DNA of 64,000 nt from Microbacterium marinilacus. Lineage in GTDB: Bacteria; Actinomycetota; Actinomycetes; Actinomycetales; Microbacteriaceae. The translations under genes were made by a program, and so were the position numbers. How positions within the stretch are numbered: position 1 is the stretch's first letter; the number at the start of each line of letters is the position of its first letter. The stretch covers positions 62,001-126,000 of the forward strand of contig NZ_JAIJZW010000009.1 of the NCBI RefSeq assembly GCF_019753765.1, given 5' to 3'. The notes under the pieces were generated by a model that saw nothing but the letters and a program-made list of their open reading frames with translations, did not search any database and was not told where the DNA came from. Positions 1-8,568 of the stretch are shown here, piece by piece.

Positions 1-1
1 G

Positions 2-433
2 CTGCAGCCGTACATCCGCCGGGTGATGGCGCAGGCCGACGGCGTCGGCGCCGCCGACTACGTGCGCGAGGCGGTCCTCATGCGAACCCTCGCCCGCCGC
101 GTGACCGAGGCGCTGTTCGGCGAGCTGGACATCATGCTGACGCCGACGGCGGCGACCAGGGTGCCCCGCATCGGCGTCGTGCTCGCCGAGCTGACGGAGC
201 GGTCGCCGTCGCGCGACTGCGCCGTCTACGAGCAGACGCTCGCGTTCACGACCGTGCCGAGCGTCGTGGGCCTCCCCGCGCTCACGGTCCCCACCGCCCT
301 CGACTCGGACGGCCTGCCGCTCGGCAGCCAGCTGATCGGCCCGCAGCGCAGCGAGGCGCTCCTGCTCCGGCTGGGGCGTGCGCTCGAACGTCGCTACCGT
401 TGGGACGAGCGCCGACCCGAGCCGCGCCGCTGA
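2..433 (+). CDS. Amidase, C-terminal part (gene begins before the window)
   Basis: The last 143 residues of an amidase-signature family hydrolase, open from the left edge in frame 2. The visible part carries the C-terminal pattern of the family: a PTAATRVPRIG-like segment, the VVGLPALTVPTAL stretch and the SQLIGPQRSEALLLRLGRALE ending that packs near the active site. The Ser-Ser-Lys catalytic residues lie upstream and cannot be checked. Amidases hydrolyse linear amides to acid plus ammonia. It precedes an ABC importer and hydantoinase-like genes, so a role in uptake and breakdown of amides, carbamoyl compounds or cyclic imides is plausible but inferred. A -10-like box lies between it and the next gene, so they may be separately transcribed. 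Confidence 0.85.
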   Translation: MQPYIRRVMAQADGVGAADYVREAVLMRTLARRVTEALFGELDIMLTPTAATRVPRIGVVLAELTERSPSRDCAVYEQTLAFTTVPSVVGLPALTVPTALDSDGLPLGSQLIGPQRSEALLLRLGRALERRYRWDERRPEPRR

Positions 434-459
434 TTCGCCGCGGCCCCGCCGCCTCCCCT

Positions 460-465
460 TAGTCT
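460..465 (+). promoter_or_regulatory. Probable -10 box upstream of the ABC/hydantoinase operon
   Basis: TAGTCT lies 65 bases before the start of the binding-protein gene, in the 97-base gap after the amidase. It fits the actinobacterial TANNNT -10 pattern. No convincing -35 is seen. Confidence 0.4.
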
Positions 466-530
466 GGTCACCGGTCCCGCGCCGCTGATCCACCCGACCT
501 CAGGCCCCACCGATCTCGAAAGCGAACACC

Positions 531-1631
531 ATGAACCGTTCCTCGACCACGTCCCGGCGCGCCCTCGCCGTGACGACCGCCGCCGCAGCGACCCTCCTGC
601 TCGCCTCCTGCGCGAGCACCGGCGAGGGGAACGCCGACGGCGGCGAGGGCGGCACCCTCACCGTCGCCGTGTACGCCGGCTCCTGGGGCGAGTCGTTCGA
701 CGAGGCGTTCATCCAGCCGTTCGAGGAGGCCACCGGCGCGACCGTCGAGGTCGTGCCCGGCGGGCCCGCCGACTGGCTGACCGCCCTGCGCTCGAGCCAG
801 GGCGGCACCCCGGCGTACGACGTCGTCGCCTTCACGCCGAACGTCATCCCGAACGCGGTGGCCGCCGGCGTCGTCGCCCCGCTCGACACCGACCGCATCG
901 ACGCGTTCGACGAGCTCAACACGACGCTCGCCGAGCAGAGCAACATCGACGGCACGCAGTACGGCCTGCCGCTGACGGTCGGCGCGACCGGCATCGCCTA
1001 CCGCACCGACCAGGTCGACCCCGCGCCGACCGACTGGTCCGACCTGCTCGACCCGGAGCTGTGCGGTCACGTCGCGATCTCGCCGCTGACCTTCAACACC
1101 GGCGTCGAGTTCCTCGCGGGCCTCATCAACGAGAGCGGGGGCAGCATCTCGAACCCCGACGACGTCGACGCCGCGTTCGACCAGCTCGCCGAGATCGCCG
1201 ACTGCGCCTCCGCCTTCCCCTCCGACGGCACCAGCGTGGAGACCGCGCTGTCGAACGGCGACGCGTGGATCGCCGCCCACTGGGACGGCCGCGCCTTCGT
1301 GCAGGCGAACGCGGGCGAGCCGATCGGCTTCGCCTACCCGGAGTCGGGCTCGGTCGGCGCGCTGACCTCGTTGTTCGTCACCGAGGGCACCGAGAACGAG
1401 GACCTCGCATACGAGTTCCTCCAGTACGTCGCCTCGAGCGACTACCAGCCGGTCTTCTCGGAGGGCACCTGGTACGCCGCGTCCAACGACGACAACGTGT
1501 ACCCCGACCAGTTCGCCGAGCAGATCACGCACGGCGAGGGCGCGTACGACGACTTCGTCTGGATCGACTACGAGACGCTCGCGCCCCAGCTCGGCGACCT
1601 GCAGGCGCGCTGGCAGCAGATCTTCGAGTGA
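531..1631 (+). CDS. ABC transporter substrate-binding lipoprotein, polyamine (PotD-like) type
   Basis: A 366-residue extracytoplasmic solute-binding protein. The N-terminus has a basic region, a hydrophobic stretch and a lipobox (LLASC, Cys near residue 27), so it should be lipid-anchored outside the membrane. The mature part starts GGTLTVAVYAGSWGESFDEA, typical of the PotD/spermidine-putrescine branch of family 1 binding proteins. Length is normal for the family. It is the first gene of an operon with one ATPase and two permeases, and its stop overlaps the next start (TGATG). Polyamine-type systems also carry other amines, opines and phosphonates. The hydantoinase-like genes downstream suggest a cyclic amide or related nitrogen compound, which is inference. 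Confidence 0.88.
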   Translation: MNRSSTTSRRALAVTTAAAATLLLASCASTGEGNADGGEGGTLTVAVYAGSWGESFDEAFIQPFEEATGATVEVVPGGPADWLTALRSSQGGTPAYDVVAFTPNVIPNAVAAGVVAPLDTDRIDAFDELNTTLAEQSNIDGTQYGLPLTVGATGIAYRTDQVDPAPTDWSDLLDPELCGHVAISPLTFNTGVEFLAGLINESGGSISNPDDVDAAFDQLAEIADCASAFPSDGTSVETALSNGDAWIAAHWDGRAFVQANAGEPIGFAYPESGSVGALTSLFVTEGTENEDLAYEFLQYVASSDYQPVFSEGTWYAASNDDNVYPDQFAEQITHGEGAYDDFVWIDYETLAPQLGDLQARWQQIFE

Positions 1632-2695
1632 TGGGCGCGGCTGAGCAGGCGGCTGAACAGGACGTGACCGCGCAGGGCCGGGTCGAGATCCGCGACCTGA
1701 GCGTCGGCTACGGCAGCAGCCCGGTGCTGCGGCTCGACGAGCTGACGATCGAGGCCGGGGAGTTCCTCTCGGTGCTCGGCCCGTCGGGCTGCGGCAAGTC
1801 GACGCTGCTGGGAGCGCTCGCGGGCTTCGTGCCCGTCGACTCGGGGTCGATCCGCATCGACGACCGCGACGTGACCGCGCTTCCCCCCAACCGTCGTGAG
1901 ACGGGGCTCGTGTTCCAGAGCTACGCCCTGTTCCCGCACATGACGGTGCGCCGCAACCTGGAGTACGGGCTGCGGGTGCGCCGCGTGCCGCGGGCGGAGC
2001 GGGACGAGCGCGTGCGCGACGCCCTGCGCCTGGTCGACCTCGAGGAGTACGCCGACCGCTCGCCCCGCCAGCTCTCGGGCGGCCAGCAGCAGCGCGTCGC
2101 GATCGCCCGCGCGCTCGTGACCCGTCCGCGCGTGCTGCTGCTCGACGAGCCGCTGTCGAACCTCGACGCCAAGCTGCGCCGGCAGATGCGGCACGAGCTG
2201 CGCGAGCTGCAGCGCGAGGTCGGCACGACCACGGTGTTCGTCACGCACGACCAGGCCGAGGCGCTGGCCCTCTCCGACCGGGTGGTGCTGCTGGCCCAGG
2301 GCGGTCTCGAGCAGCTCGGCACGCCCGAGGAGCTCTACCGCTCGCCGCGCACGCGGTTCGCCGCGGACTTCGTCGGCGCCGCCAACGTCATCCCGGTCGC
2401 GGGCGACGCCCCGCGCACCGTGCTGGGGGCGCCGCTGGCCGGCCTGGCCGACGGAGTGGACGCCGTCGCGCTGCGCCCGGAGCACCTGCGTCTCGTCGAG
2501 GAGGGCGCCGGCCGGGTGGACGCCGTCGTGCTCTCGGTCGGCTTCGCGGGCGAGCGCTACGAGTACCGGCTGCGCGCCGCGGACGGCACCGAGCTGCTCG
2601 CCTCGCCGCCGGACGCGCAGCACCGGATCGCGCCCGGCAGCGCCGTCGGCGTGGCCTGGGACGAGGACGAGCCGATCGCCATCGGCGGCCGCTGA
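1631..2695 (+). CDS. ABC transporter ATP-binding protein (PotA-like)
   Basis: A 354-residue ATPase of the polyamine/iron importer class. Walker A (GPSGCGKST) is near residue 50, the signature LSGGQQQR and Walker B VLLLDEP follow, then the D-loop and the switch His (TVFVTHDQ). A C-terminal TOBE-like domain of about 110 residues follows (ALRPEHLRL region), as in PotA. The start at 1631 overlaps the preceding stop by one base. In-frame coding extends further upstream, but that stretch is antisense-like and lacks family similarity. It powers the importer formed with the two permeases downstream. Confidence 0.93.
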   Translation: MGAAEQAAEQDVTAQGRVEIRDLSVGYGSSPVLRLDELTIEAGEFLSVLGPSGCGKSTLLGALAGFVPVDSGSIRIDDRDVTALPPNRRETGLVFQSYALFPHMTVRRNLEYGLRVRRVPRAERDERVRDALRLVDLEEYADRSPRQLSGGQQQRVAIARALVTRPRVLLLDEPLSNLDAKLRRQMRHELRELQREVGTTTVFVTHDQAEALALSDRVVLLAQGGLEQLGTPEELYRSPRTRFAADFVGAANVIPVAGDAPRTVLGAPLAGLADGVDAVALRPEHLRLVEEGAGRVDAVVLSVGFAGERYEYRLRAADGTELLASPPDAQHRIAPGSAVGVAWDEDEPIAIGGR

Positions 2696-3591
2696 TGGCG
2701 TCGCGGATCCGCCGCGCCGCGGACGGCCTGCCCGGCCTCATCCCGGCGCTCGTGCCGACGGCGTTCATCGTCGTCGCCTTCCTGGTGCCGCTCGCCGGCC
2801 TGTTCGTGCTGAGCCTGCGCCCCACGGACGGCCTCAACAACCCGCTGCCGGGCCTCACGTTCGACCAGTACGCGGAGGTCTTCGCGACCGACTACCTCTG
2901 GGGGTCGGTGGTGGAGAGCCTCTGGCTCGCGGTGCGGGTCAGCGTCACCTGTCTGGTGCTCGCCCTGCCCGTCGCCTGGTACCTGGCGCGGTCGACGTCG
3001 CGCGTCGGCAAGAGCATCGTGTTCATCGTCACCCTGTCGCCGCTGCTCACCAGCGAGGTCGTGCGCTCGTTCGGCTGGCGCGTGGTCATGGGCGGCGAGG
3101 GCCCGGTCAACGTCGTGCTGCAGGCGATCGGGGCGATCGGCGAGCCGCTGTCGCTGCTGCGCTCGCCGTGGACGGTGTTCCTGGCGGTCGTGCACGTCAT
3201 GCTGCCGTTCGCGATCATCGCGCTGTCGGCGTCGCTCGGCGCGATCGACGTCGATGTCCTGCGGGCCTCCGCCGTGCTCGGCGCCTCGAAGGCACGCACG
3301 TTCCTGTCGGTGGTCGTGCCGATGGCGGCGCCCGGCATCGTCGCGGCGCTCGTGATCGTGTTCTCGCTGTCGATGGGGGTCTACGTCACGCCCATGCTGG
3401 TCGGCGGCGCCAACCAGCCCCTCGCGGGGCTGCGGATACAGACCGCCGCCATGACCACCTTCGACCAGCCGGGCGCCGCCGCGCTGAGCTTCGTGCTGCT
3501 GGTCGTGACGCTCGTGGTGTGCGCGCTGCTGGGCGGCCTGGGGCGCCTCGCCGAGCCCGGCCGGCTCGTCGGACGGAGGACGCATGGCTGA
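2695..3591 (+). CDS. ABC transporter permease, PotB-like
   Basis: A 298-residue inner-membrane permease with about six hydrophobic segments. It has the binding-protein-dependent transport signature in its second half (the VLRASAVLGASKARTFLSVVVPMAAPGI region, the EAA loop that docks on the ATPase). Start ATG overlaps the ATPase stop by one base and its end overlaps the next permease by 8 bases, so translation of the set is probably coupled. It pairs with the following permease to form the channel. Confidence 0.9.
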   Translation: MASRIRRAADGLPGLIPALVPTAFIVVAFLVPLAGLFVLSLRPTDGLNNPLPGLTFDQYAEVFATDYLWGSVVESLWLAVRVSVTCLVLALPVAWYLARSTSRVGKSIVFIVTLSPLLTSEVVRSFGWRVVMGGEGPVNVVLQAIGAIGEPLSLLRSPWTVFLAVVHVMLPFAIIALSASLGAIDVDVLRASAVLGASKARTFLSVVVPMAAPGIVAALVIVFSLSMGVYVTPMLVGGANQPLAGLRIQTAAMTTFDQPGAAALSFVLLVVTLVVCALLGGLGRLAEPGRLVGRRTHG

Positions 3592-4399
3592 GCGTCGCTC
3601 GACGTCCCTGCGCGCGCCGTGGTGGAGCCGCGCGGCGTCGGCCGTGCCCGTGGTGCTGGTCTGCGCGTTCCTGCTGCTGCCGCTCGTCGTCGTCGCCGTG
3701 AGCTCGTTCAACGCGTCGAGCAACTTCCGCTTCCCGCCGTCCGGGTTCTCGCTGCGCTGGTACGCGGACGTCTTCGCGTCGCAGGCGTGGCTGTCGTCGC
3801 TCGGCAACTCGCTCGTGCTCGCCCTCGTCACCGCCCCCGTCGTGGTCGTGCTCGGCACGCTCGGCGGGTACGCGATCGGGGCCGGCAGGTTCCCCGGGCG
3901 CCGGGCGCTGTCGGTGCTGTTCCTGTCGCCGCTCGCGGTGCCCGGCATCATGATCGGTCTCGCCCTGCTCTATCAGTTCCAGTCGACCGGCATGCGCGGG
4001 GCGCCGACGGGCATCTGGATCGCGCACCTCGTGGTGACCTTCCCGTTCTGCGTGCGCGTCGCGGCCGTCAGCGCCGCGGCCCTCGACCGGCGCCTGGTGC
4101 ACGCCGCGCGCGTGCTCGGGGCCTCGCGCCTGCGCGCCTTCCTGACCGTCACGGTGCCGCTGATGCGTCCCGGCATCATCGCGAGCGCGTTCCTGGCCGC
4201 CGTGATCTCGCTCGGCGAGGTCGCGGTGTCCGTGTTCGTCTCGGGCACCGGCACCACGACGGTCCCTGTCCGGATCTACTCCGCCGTCCAGGTGCAGCTC
4301 GAGCCCTCCGTGGCCGCCGTGTCGACCCTGCTCCTGCTGCTGAGCGTCGTCACGATCGCCGTGCTCGACCGCACCGTCCGCATCTCGAGGTTCCTGTGA
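3584..4399 (+). CDS. ABC transporter permease, PotC-like
   Basis: A 271-residue integral membrane protein with about six transmembrane segments and an EAA loop (HAARVLGASRLRAFLTVTVP). It is the second channel subunit of the PotABCD-like importer. The gene starts 8 bases inside the preceding permease gene and its TGA shares a base with the next ATG, continuing the compact operon. Confidence 0.9.
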   Translation: MAERRSTSLRAPWWSRAASAVPVVLVCAFLLLPLVVVAVSSFNASSNFRFPPSGFSLRWYADVFASQAWLSSLGNSLVLALVTAPVVVVLGTLGGYAIGAGRFPGRRALSVLFLSPLAVPGIMIGLALLYQFQSTGMRGAPTGIWIAHLVVTFPFCVRVAAVSAAALDRRLVHAARVLGASRLRAFLTVTVPLMRPGIIASAFLAAVISLGEVAVSVFVSGTGTTTVPVRIYSAVQVQLEPSVAAVSTLLLLLSVVTIAVLDRTVRISRFL

Positions 4400-6543
4400 T
4401 GTCCCCGCACCCTCCCGCCACCGCGTGGCGGATCGGCATCGACGTCGGCGGCACGTTCACCGACCTGGTCGCCGTGCCCGGCGCGGGCGAGGTCTGGCGC
4501 CTCGACGAGGCGGTCACCCACAAGGTCGCCAGCACGCCCCACGACCCCTCCGAGGGGGTGGAGCGGGGCCTGGTCGAGCTGCTGGGACGCGGCGTCCCGG
4601 CCGAGTCCGTCGCCGCCATCACGCACGGCACGACCATCGGCCTGAACGCCATCCTGCAGGGCCGGGTGGCCGGCGCGGCGCTGGTCACGAGCGCCGGGCA
4701 CCGGGACGTGCTGCAGATCGCTCGGGCGCGCATGCCCCGCAGCTTCGACCTGCACGCCCGGCCGGCCCCGCCGCTCATCCCCCGATCGCGGGTGTTCGAG
4801 CTCGACCGGCGCTACGGATCGTCCGGAGACCCCGTGCCGGCCGCGGACGACGACCTGGAGGCCCTCGCCGCGCGGCTGGCCGAGGCGCGCGCCGAGGTCG
4901 TCGTGGTCAGCCTCATCGGCGGCTACGCGGCGCGTGCGGACGAGCAGGGCGTCGCGCGCCGCCTCGGCGAGATCCTCGGGCTGCCGGTGCGCTCCGCGGC
5001 CGCGCTGTGGCCGCAGGCGGGCGAGTACGAGCGGGTGACGCTCGCGCTGCTGGACGCGCAGATCACGCCCTTGATGACCCGCTACTTCACGTCGCTGCAG
5101 GCCAGGCTCTCCGGGCTGCGCATCGACGTGCCGCTGTACATCTCCACCTCCAACGGCGGATCGGTCTCGCTCGAGGCGGCCATGGACCAGCCGATCCAGA
5201 CCGTGCTGTCCGGGCCCGCGTCCGGGGTGTCGGCGGCGGCCGCGACGTGGCCCGAGCGCGACCTCGTGACGTTCGACATGGGCGGCACGAGCAGCGACAT
5301 CGGCGTGCTCCACGCGGGCGCGCCGATGCTCACCACGGCGGCGACGGTGGGCCCGCATCCGCTCATCATGCCGGTGGTCGAGGTGTCGGCGATCGGTGCG
5401 GGCGGCGGGTCCGTCGTCTGGGCCGACGACGTGGGCGCCGAGCCGGTGCTGCGCGTGGGCCCCGAGAGCGTGGGGGCCGTGCCAGGCCCCGCCAGCTACG
5501 GGGCCGGCGGCGATCGGCCCGCCCTCACCGACGCGTACGTGCACGCCGGGGTGATCGATCCCGACCGGTTCCTGGACGGCACGTTCCCCCTGCGGTCCGA
5601 CCTGGCGACCGCGGCGCTGGCGCGGGTCGCCGGCGACCTCGCGCAGACCGACGCGGAGGCGGGCGCTCCCGAGCCGTCCGACGCCCGGGCCGCCGCCGAC
5701 GGCGTGGTCGACGCGTCGTTCCGCATCGCGTCCGTCGGCATGGCGGCGCGGCTGCGCCGCGTGCTCGCCGCGCGCGGCGAGGTGCCCGAGCGCTACCTCC
5801 TCGTCGCGTTCGGCGGCGCGGGCGCGACGCACGCCGCCCTCCTGGCCGAGGAGGTCGGCATCGGCGGGGTCCTCGTGCCCTCCGCCGCCGGCACGTTCTG
5901 CGCCCTCGGAGCCGCGATCGCCCCCATCCGCCGCGACTGGGCGCGCACGCTGCGCGTCGCCGTGGACGAGCGCTCGAGGGGCGAGCTCGAGGACGCGTGC
6001 GCGGCCCTGCGCGAGGAGGCGGACGCCTGGCTGCGGCAGGAGCAGCCCGACGCCCGCGCCGTGCTCGTCTTCACCGCCGACCTGCACTACGACGGGCAGT
6101 TCACGTCCATCGAGATCCCGCTGGGCGAGTCCTCGGACGCCGGGGCGGCGCCGGAGGTGGACGCGGGAGACGTCGTGCGCCGCTTCGCCGACCGGCACGA
6201 GCAGCTCTACGGCTTCGCCGACGCCACCGCGGGCGTGCGCACCAGCACCGTGCGCGCGAGCATGACGGTGCAGCTCGGTGAGGCCCGCCACGGCGCCGGA
6301 TCCGAGCTCTTCCGCGAGGTCGGACGCCGCTCCGTGCGCTACGACGGGCAACGGCGCGACGCCGCCGTCTACGCGCTCGCGACCGACGGCGAGGACGCCT
6401 GGATCGACGGCCCGGCGGTCATCGACAGGCCAGACACCACCGTGCTCGTCCCGCAGGGATGGCGGGCCACCGGCGAGGCCGCCGGCATCCGGCTGGACCG
6501 TGTCACGGAGGGCGCTCGCGCCGACGGGGAGGACGCATGCTGA
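4399..6543 (+). CDS. Hydantoinase/oxoprolinase family protein, subunit A (HyuA-like)
   Basis: A 714-residue protein of the HyuA/5-oxoprolinase N-terminal family. These ATP-dependent enzymes open cyclic amides such as 5-oxoproline or hydantoins, or in related branches carboxylate ketones. The N-terminus has the actin-like phosphate-binding loop IDVGGTFTDL. A second ATPase motif, FDMGGTSSDIG, occurs in the middle, followed by the glycine-rich GAGGGS segment. The start chosen overlaps the permease stop. A longer in-frame reading back to about 3619 covers only the antisense-like sequence of the permease and is rejected. It forms a pair with the B subunit gene that follows, overlapping by 7 bases. 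Exact substrate cannot be read from the sequence. Confidence 0.9.
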   Translation: MSPHPPATAWRIGIDVGGTFTDLVAVPGAGEVWRLDEAVTHKVASTPHDPSEGVERGLVELLGRGVPAESVAAITHGTTIGLNAILQGRVAGAALVTSAGHRDVLQIARARMPRSFDLHARPAPPLIPRSRVFELDRRYGSSGDPVPAADDDLEALAARLAEARAEVVVVSLIGGYAARADEQGVARRLGEILGLPVRSAAALWPQAGEYERVTLALLDAQITPLMTRYFTSLQARLSGLRIDVPLYISTSNGGSVSLEAAMDQPIQTVLSGPASGVSAAAATWPERDLVTFDMGGTSSDIGVLHAGAPMLTTAATVGPHPLIMPVVEVSAIGAGGGSVVWADDVGAEPVLRVGPESVGAVPGPASYGAGGDRPALTDAYVHAGVIDPDRFLDGTFPLRSDLATAALARVAGDLAQTDAEAGAPEPSDARAAADGVVDASFRIASVGMAARLRRVLAARGEVPERYLLVAFGGAGATHAALLAEEVGIGGVLVPSAAGTFCALGAAIAPIRRDWARTLRVAVDERSRGELEDACAALREEADAWLRQEQPDARAVLVFTADLHYDGQFTSIEIPLGESSDAGAAPEVDAGDVVRRFADRHEQLYGFADATAGVRTSTVRASMTVQLGEARHGAGSELFREVGRRSVRYDGQRRDAAVYALATDGEDAWIDGPAVIDRPDTTVLVPQGWRATGEAAGIRLDRVTEGARADGEDAC

Positions 6544-8525
6544 GCACGGTCGAGAAGGACGTCGCGCACACCAGGCTGCAGGCGACGGTCGAGGAGATGT
6601 GCCTGACGCTGCAGCGCGCCAGCCGCAGCCTCTACGTGCGCGACGCCGCCGACTTCGCCTGCGCCGTCGCCGACCTGTCGGGCCGGTTCGTGGCGTATCC
6701 GCAGCACGTGGGCGTGTCGGGCTTCCTCGGCCTCGATCTCGGCCCGGCCGTCGCCGCCGCGACCGCGGGAGAGCCGCTGGCGCCCGGCGACGTGCTGCTG
6801 ACCAACGACCCCTACCTGTCGCACGGGCTGTCGACGCACCTGCCCGACGTGCACGCGATCGCACCGTACTTCGAGGGCGACGAGCTGATCGGCTACGGCT
6901 GGGCGTTCGTGCACGTGTCCGATATCGGCGGCCGCGTGCCCTCCTCGGTGAGCGTCGTCAACAGCTCGATCTACGCGGAGGGGCTGCGGCTCCCGCCGCT
7001 GCGATACGTGCGCGCCGGCCGCGTGGTGCCGGAGGTCGAGGCGATCCTGGCGGCGAACTCGCGCACCCCCGAGGCCAACCGGGGCGACCTGCACGCGATG
7101 CTCGCCGCGCTGAACACGGGGCGCCGTCGCGTGGCGGAGCTGTCTGCGGGGCTCGGGGCGGACGGCTTCGCGGACGTGGGCGCGTTCGCCCGGTCGCAGG
7201 CGGCGGCGCGGGCGCGCGCCGCGCTGCGCACGCTGCGCGACGGCACCTACCGCTTCGAGGACTACCTCGACAACGACGGCGTGGGCCACACGCCGCTGCG
7301 CATCGTGGTCACGGCCACCGTCTCGGACGGGCACGTGCACCTCGACGTGACGGGCACCGCCCCGCAGGTCGAGGCCGCGCTGAACATGGTGACGTGCGGC
7401 GAGGCGCACTCCTGGGTCGTGACGCGGCTGTTCGCGCTGATCGGCACGCTCGACCCGGCCATTCCGCTCGGCGGGGGCATCATGGACGCGATCGGCTTCC
7501 ACTCGCCCGAGGGGACGCTGCTGAACGCCGTGGGCTCGGCCGCGACCGGCGTGCGCCACGCCACGACCTCGCGCGTGAACGACGTCGTCTCGGGCGCCCT
7601 CATCCAGGCGGCGCCCGACATCCTGCCCGCCGCGTCCAGCGGCCTCGTCGTGCCCGTCGTCTTCGCCGCCGTCGACGGGTCCCGCATCGACGTCGTCGAG
7701 CCCATGGTGGGCGGCACCGGCGCGCGGAACGGCTCGGACGGTGCCGACGGGCGCGACTCCGGCATCTCGAACCTGTCGAACAACAGCGTCGAGGTCGTCG
7801 AGGCGGACGTCGCGGTGCGCGTGCTGCGCTACGCGTCGCGACCCGACTCCGGAGGGGCGGGCCGGTGGCGCGGCGGCGCGGGCCTCGAGCTCGAGTTCGA
7901 GGCGCTGACCGACGGCTCCCTGCTGGCGCGCGGGCTGGAGCGCCTGCGGTTCCGGCCGTGGGGCTTCGCGGGCGGGCATCCGGGAGCGGCCACCGAGCTG
8001 ATCGTCAACGAGGGCACGGCGCGCGAGGAGCGCCTGTCGATCGTCGACGTGCACCCGCTGAGCGCGGGCGACCGCGTCGTGCTGCGCACGGCGGGCGCCG
8101 GCGGCTACGGCGACCCGCTGCAGCGCGACCCGCGCGCCGTGCTCGACGACGTCGAGGCGGGCTTCGTGTCCGAGAGCCGGGCGCGCGAGGCGTACGGCGT
8201 CGCGATCGTCGACGGCGAGGTCGACGCGGACGCGACGGCCGCGTTGCGCGCCGCGGGGGTGGCCTCCGACGACATCCGCCCGGAGGGGCACCGGATGGGG
8301 GCCGAGCGGGACCGCTGGGACCGCGCGCTGCCGCCCCGCGTCGCGGACGCGCTGCAGGAGCGGCTGCAGCGGCTGCCCGTGGCCGCGCGGTCGCCCCGCC
8401 GGCGTGCGCTGGTCGGCGAGGTGCTCGGCCTGCTGCCGGACGGCTTCCCCGCCGCCCCGGCCGACGAGGCCGCCCTGGCGGCGGCCGCGCGCCGCTTCGC
8501 GGAGCTGGTCGACGAGCTGGCGTGA
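6537..8525 (+). CDS. Hydantoinase/oxoprolinase family protein, subunit B (HyuB-like)
   Basis: A 662-residue HyuB-family protein, partner of HyuA in ATP-dependent hydrolases and in acetone/acetophenone-type carboxylases. Family features seen are the NDPYLSHGLSTHLPDV segment near residue 90, GWAFVHVSDIGG, and the G-rich VGGTGARNGSDG region in the second half, ending in GAGGYGDPLQRDP. About 95 residues follow that usual end, making it somewhat longer than a typical HyuB. The start at 6537 lies inside the last codons of hyuA. An in-frame start at 6459 would overlap far more and is less likely. Confidence 0.88.
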   Translation: MLSTVEKDVAHTRLQATVEEMCLTLQRASRSLYVRDAADFACAVADLSGRFVAYPQHVGVSGFLGLDLGPAVAAATAGEPLAPGDVLLTNDPYLSHGLSTHLPDVHAIAPYFEGDELIGYGWAFVHVSDIGGRVPSSVSVVNSSIYAEGLRLPPLRYVRAGRVVPEVEAILAANSRTPEANRGDLHAMLAALNTGRRRVAELSAGLGADGFADVGAFARSQAAARARAALRTLRDGTYRFEDYLDNDGVGHTPLRIVVTATVSDGHVHLDVTGTAPQVEAALNMVTCGEAHSWVVTRLFALIGTLDPAIPLGGGIMDAIGFHSPEGTLLNAVGSAATGVRHATTSRVNDVVSGALIQAAPDILPAASSGLVVPVVFAAVDGSRIDVVEPMVGGTGARNGSDGADGRDSGISNLSNNSVEVVEADVAVRVLRYASRPDSGGAGRWRGGAGLELEFEALTDGSLLARGLERLRFRPWGFAGGHPGAATELIVNEGTAREERLSIVDVHPLSAGDRVVLRTAGAGGYGDPLQRDPRAVLDDVEAGFVSESRAREAYGVAIVDGEVDADATAALRAAGVASDDIRPEGHRMGAERDRWDRALPPRVADALQERLQRLPVAARSPRRRALVGEVLGLLPDGFPAAPADEAALAAAARRFAELVDELA

Positions 8526-8556
8526 CGCACGAGCGCCGGGGGTCGTCGTCGCCGCC

Positions 8557-8562
8557 TAGTGT
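8557..8562 (+). promoter_or_regulatory. -10 box of a leaderless promoter (aldo/keto reductase)
   Basis: TAGTGT ends exactly six bases before the ATG at 8569, so transcription should begin at or next to the start codon. There is no Shine-Dalgarno sequence, consistent with a leaderless mRNA. Confidence 0.6.
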
Positions 8563-8568
8563 GAAGGG

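Noticed and set aside
3619..4398. An N-terminal extension of hyuA through the permease gene
   Set aside because: The extension is an alternative-frame reading of the permease, which has clear membrane and EAA features in its own frame. The HyuA motif starts just after ATG 4399.
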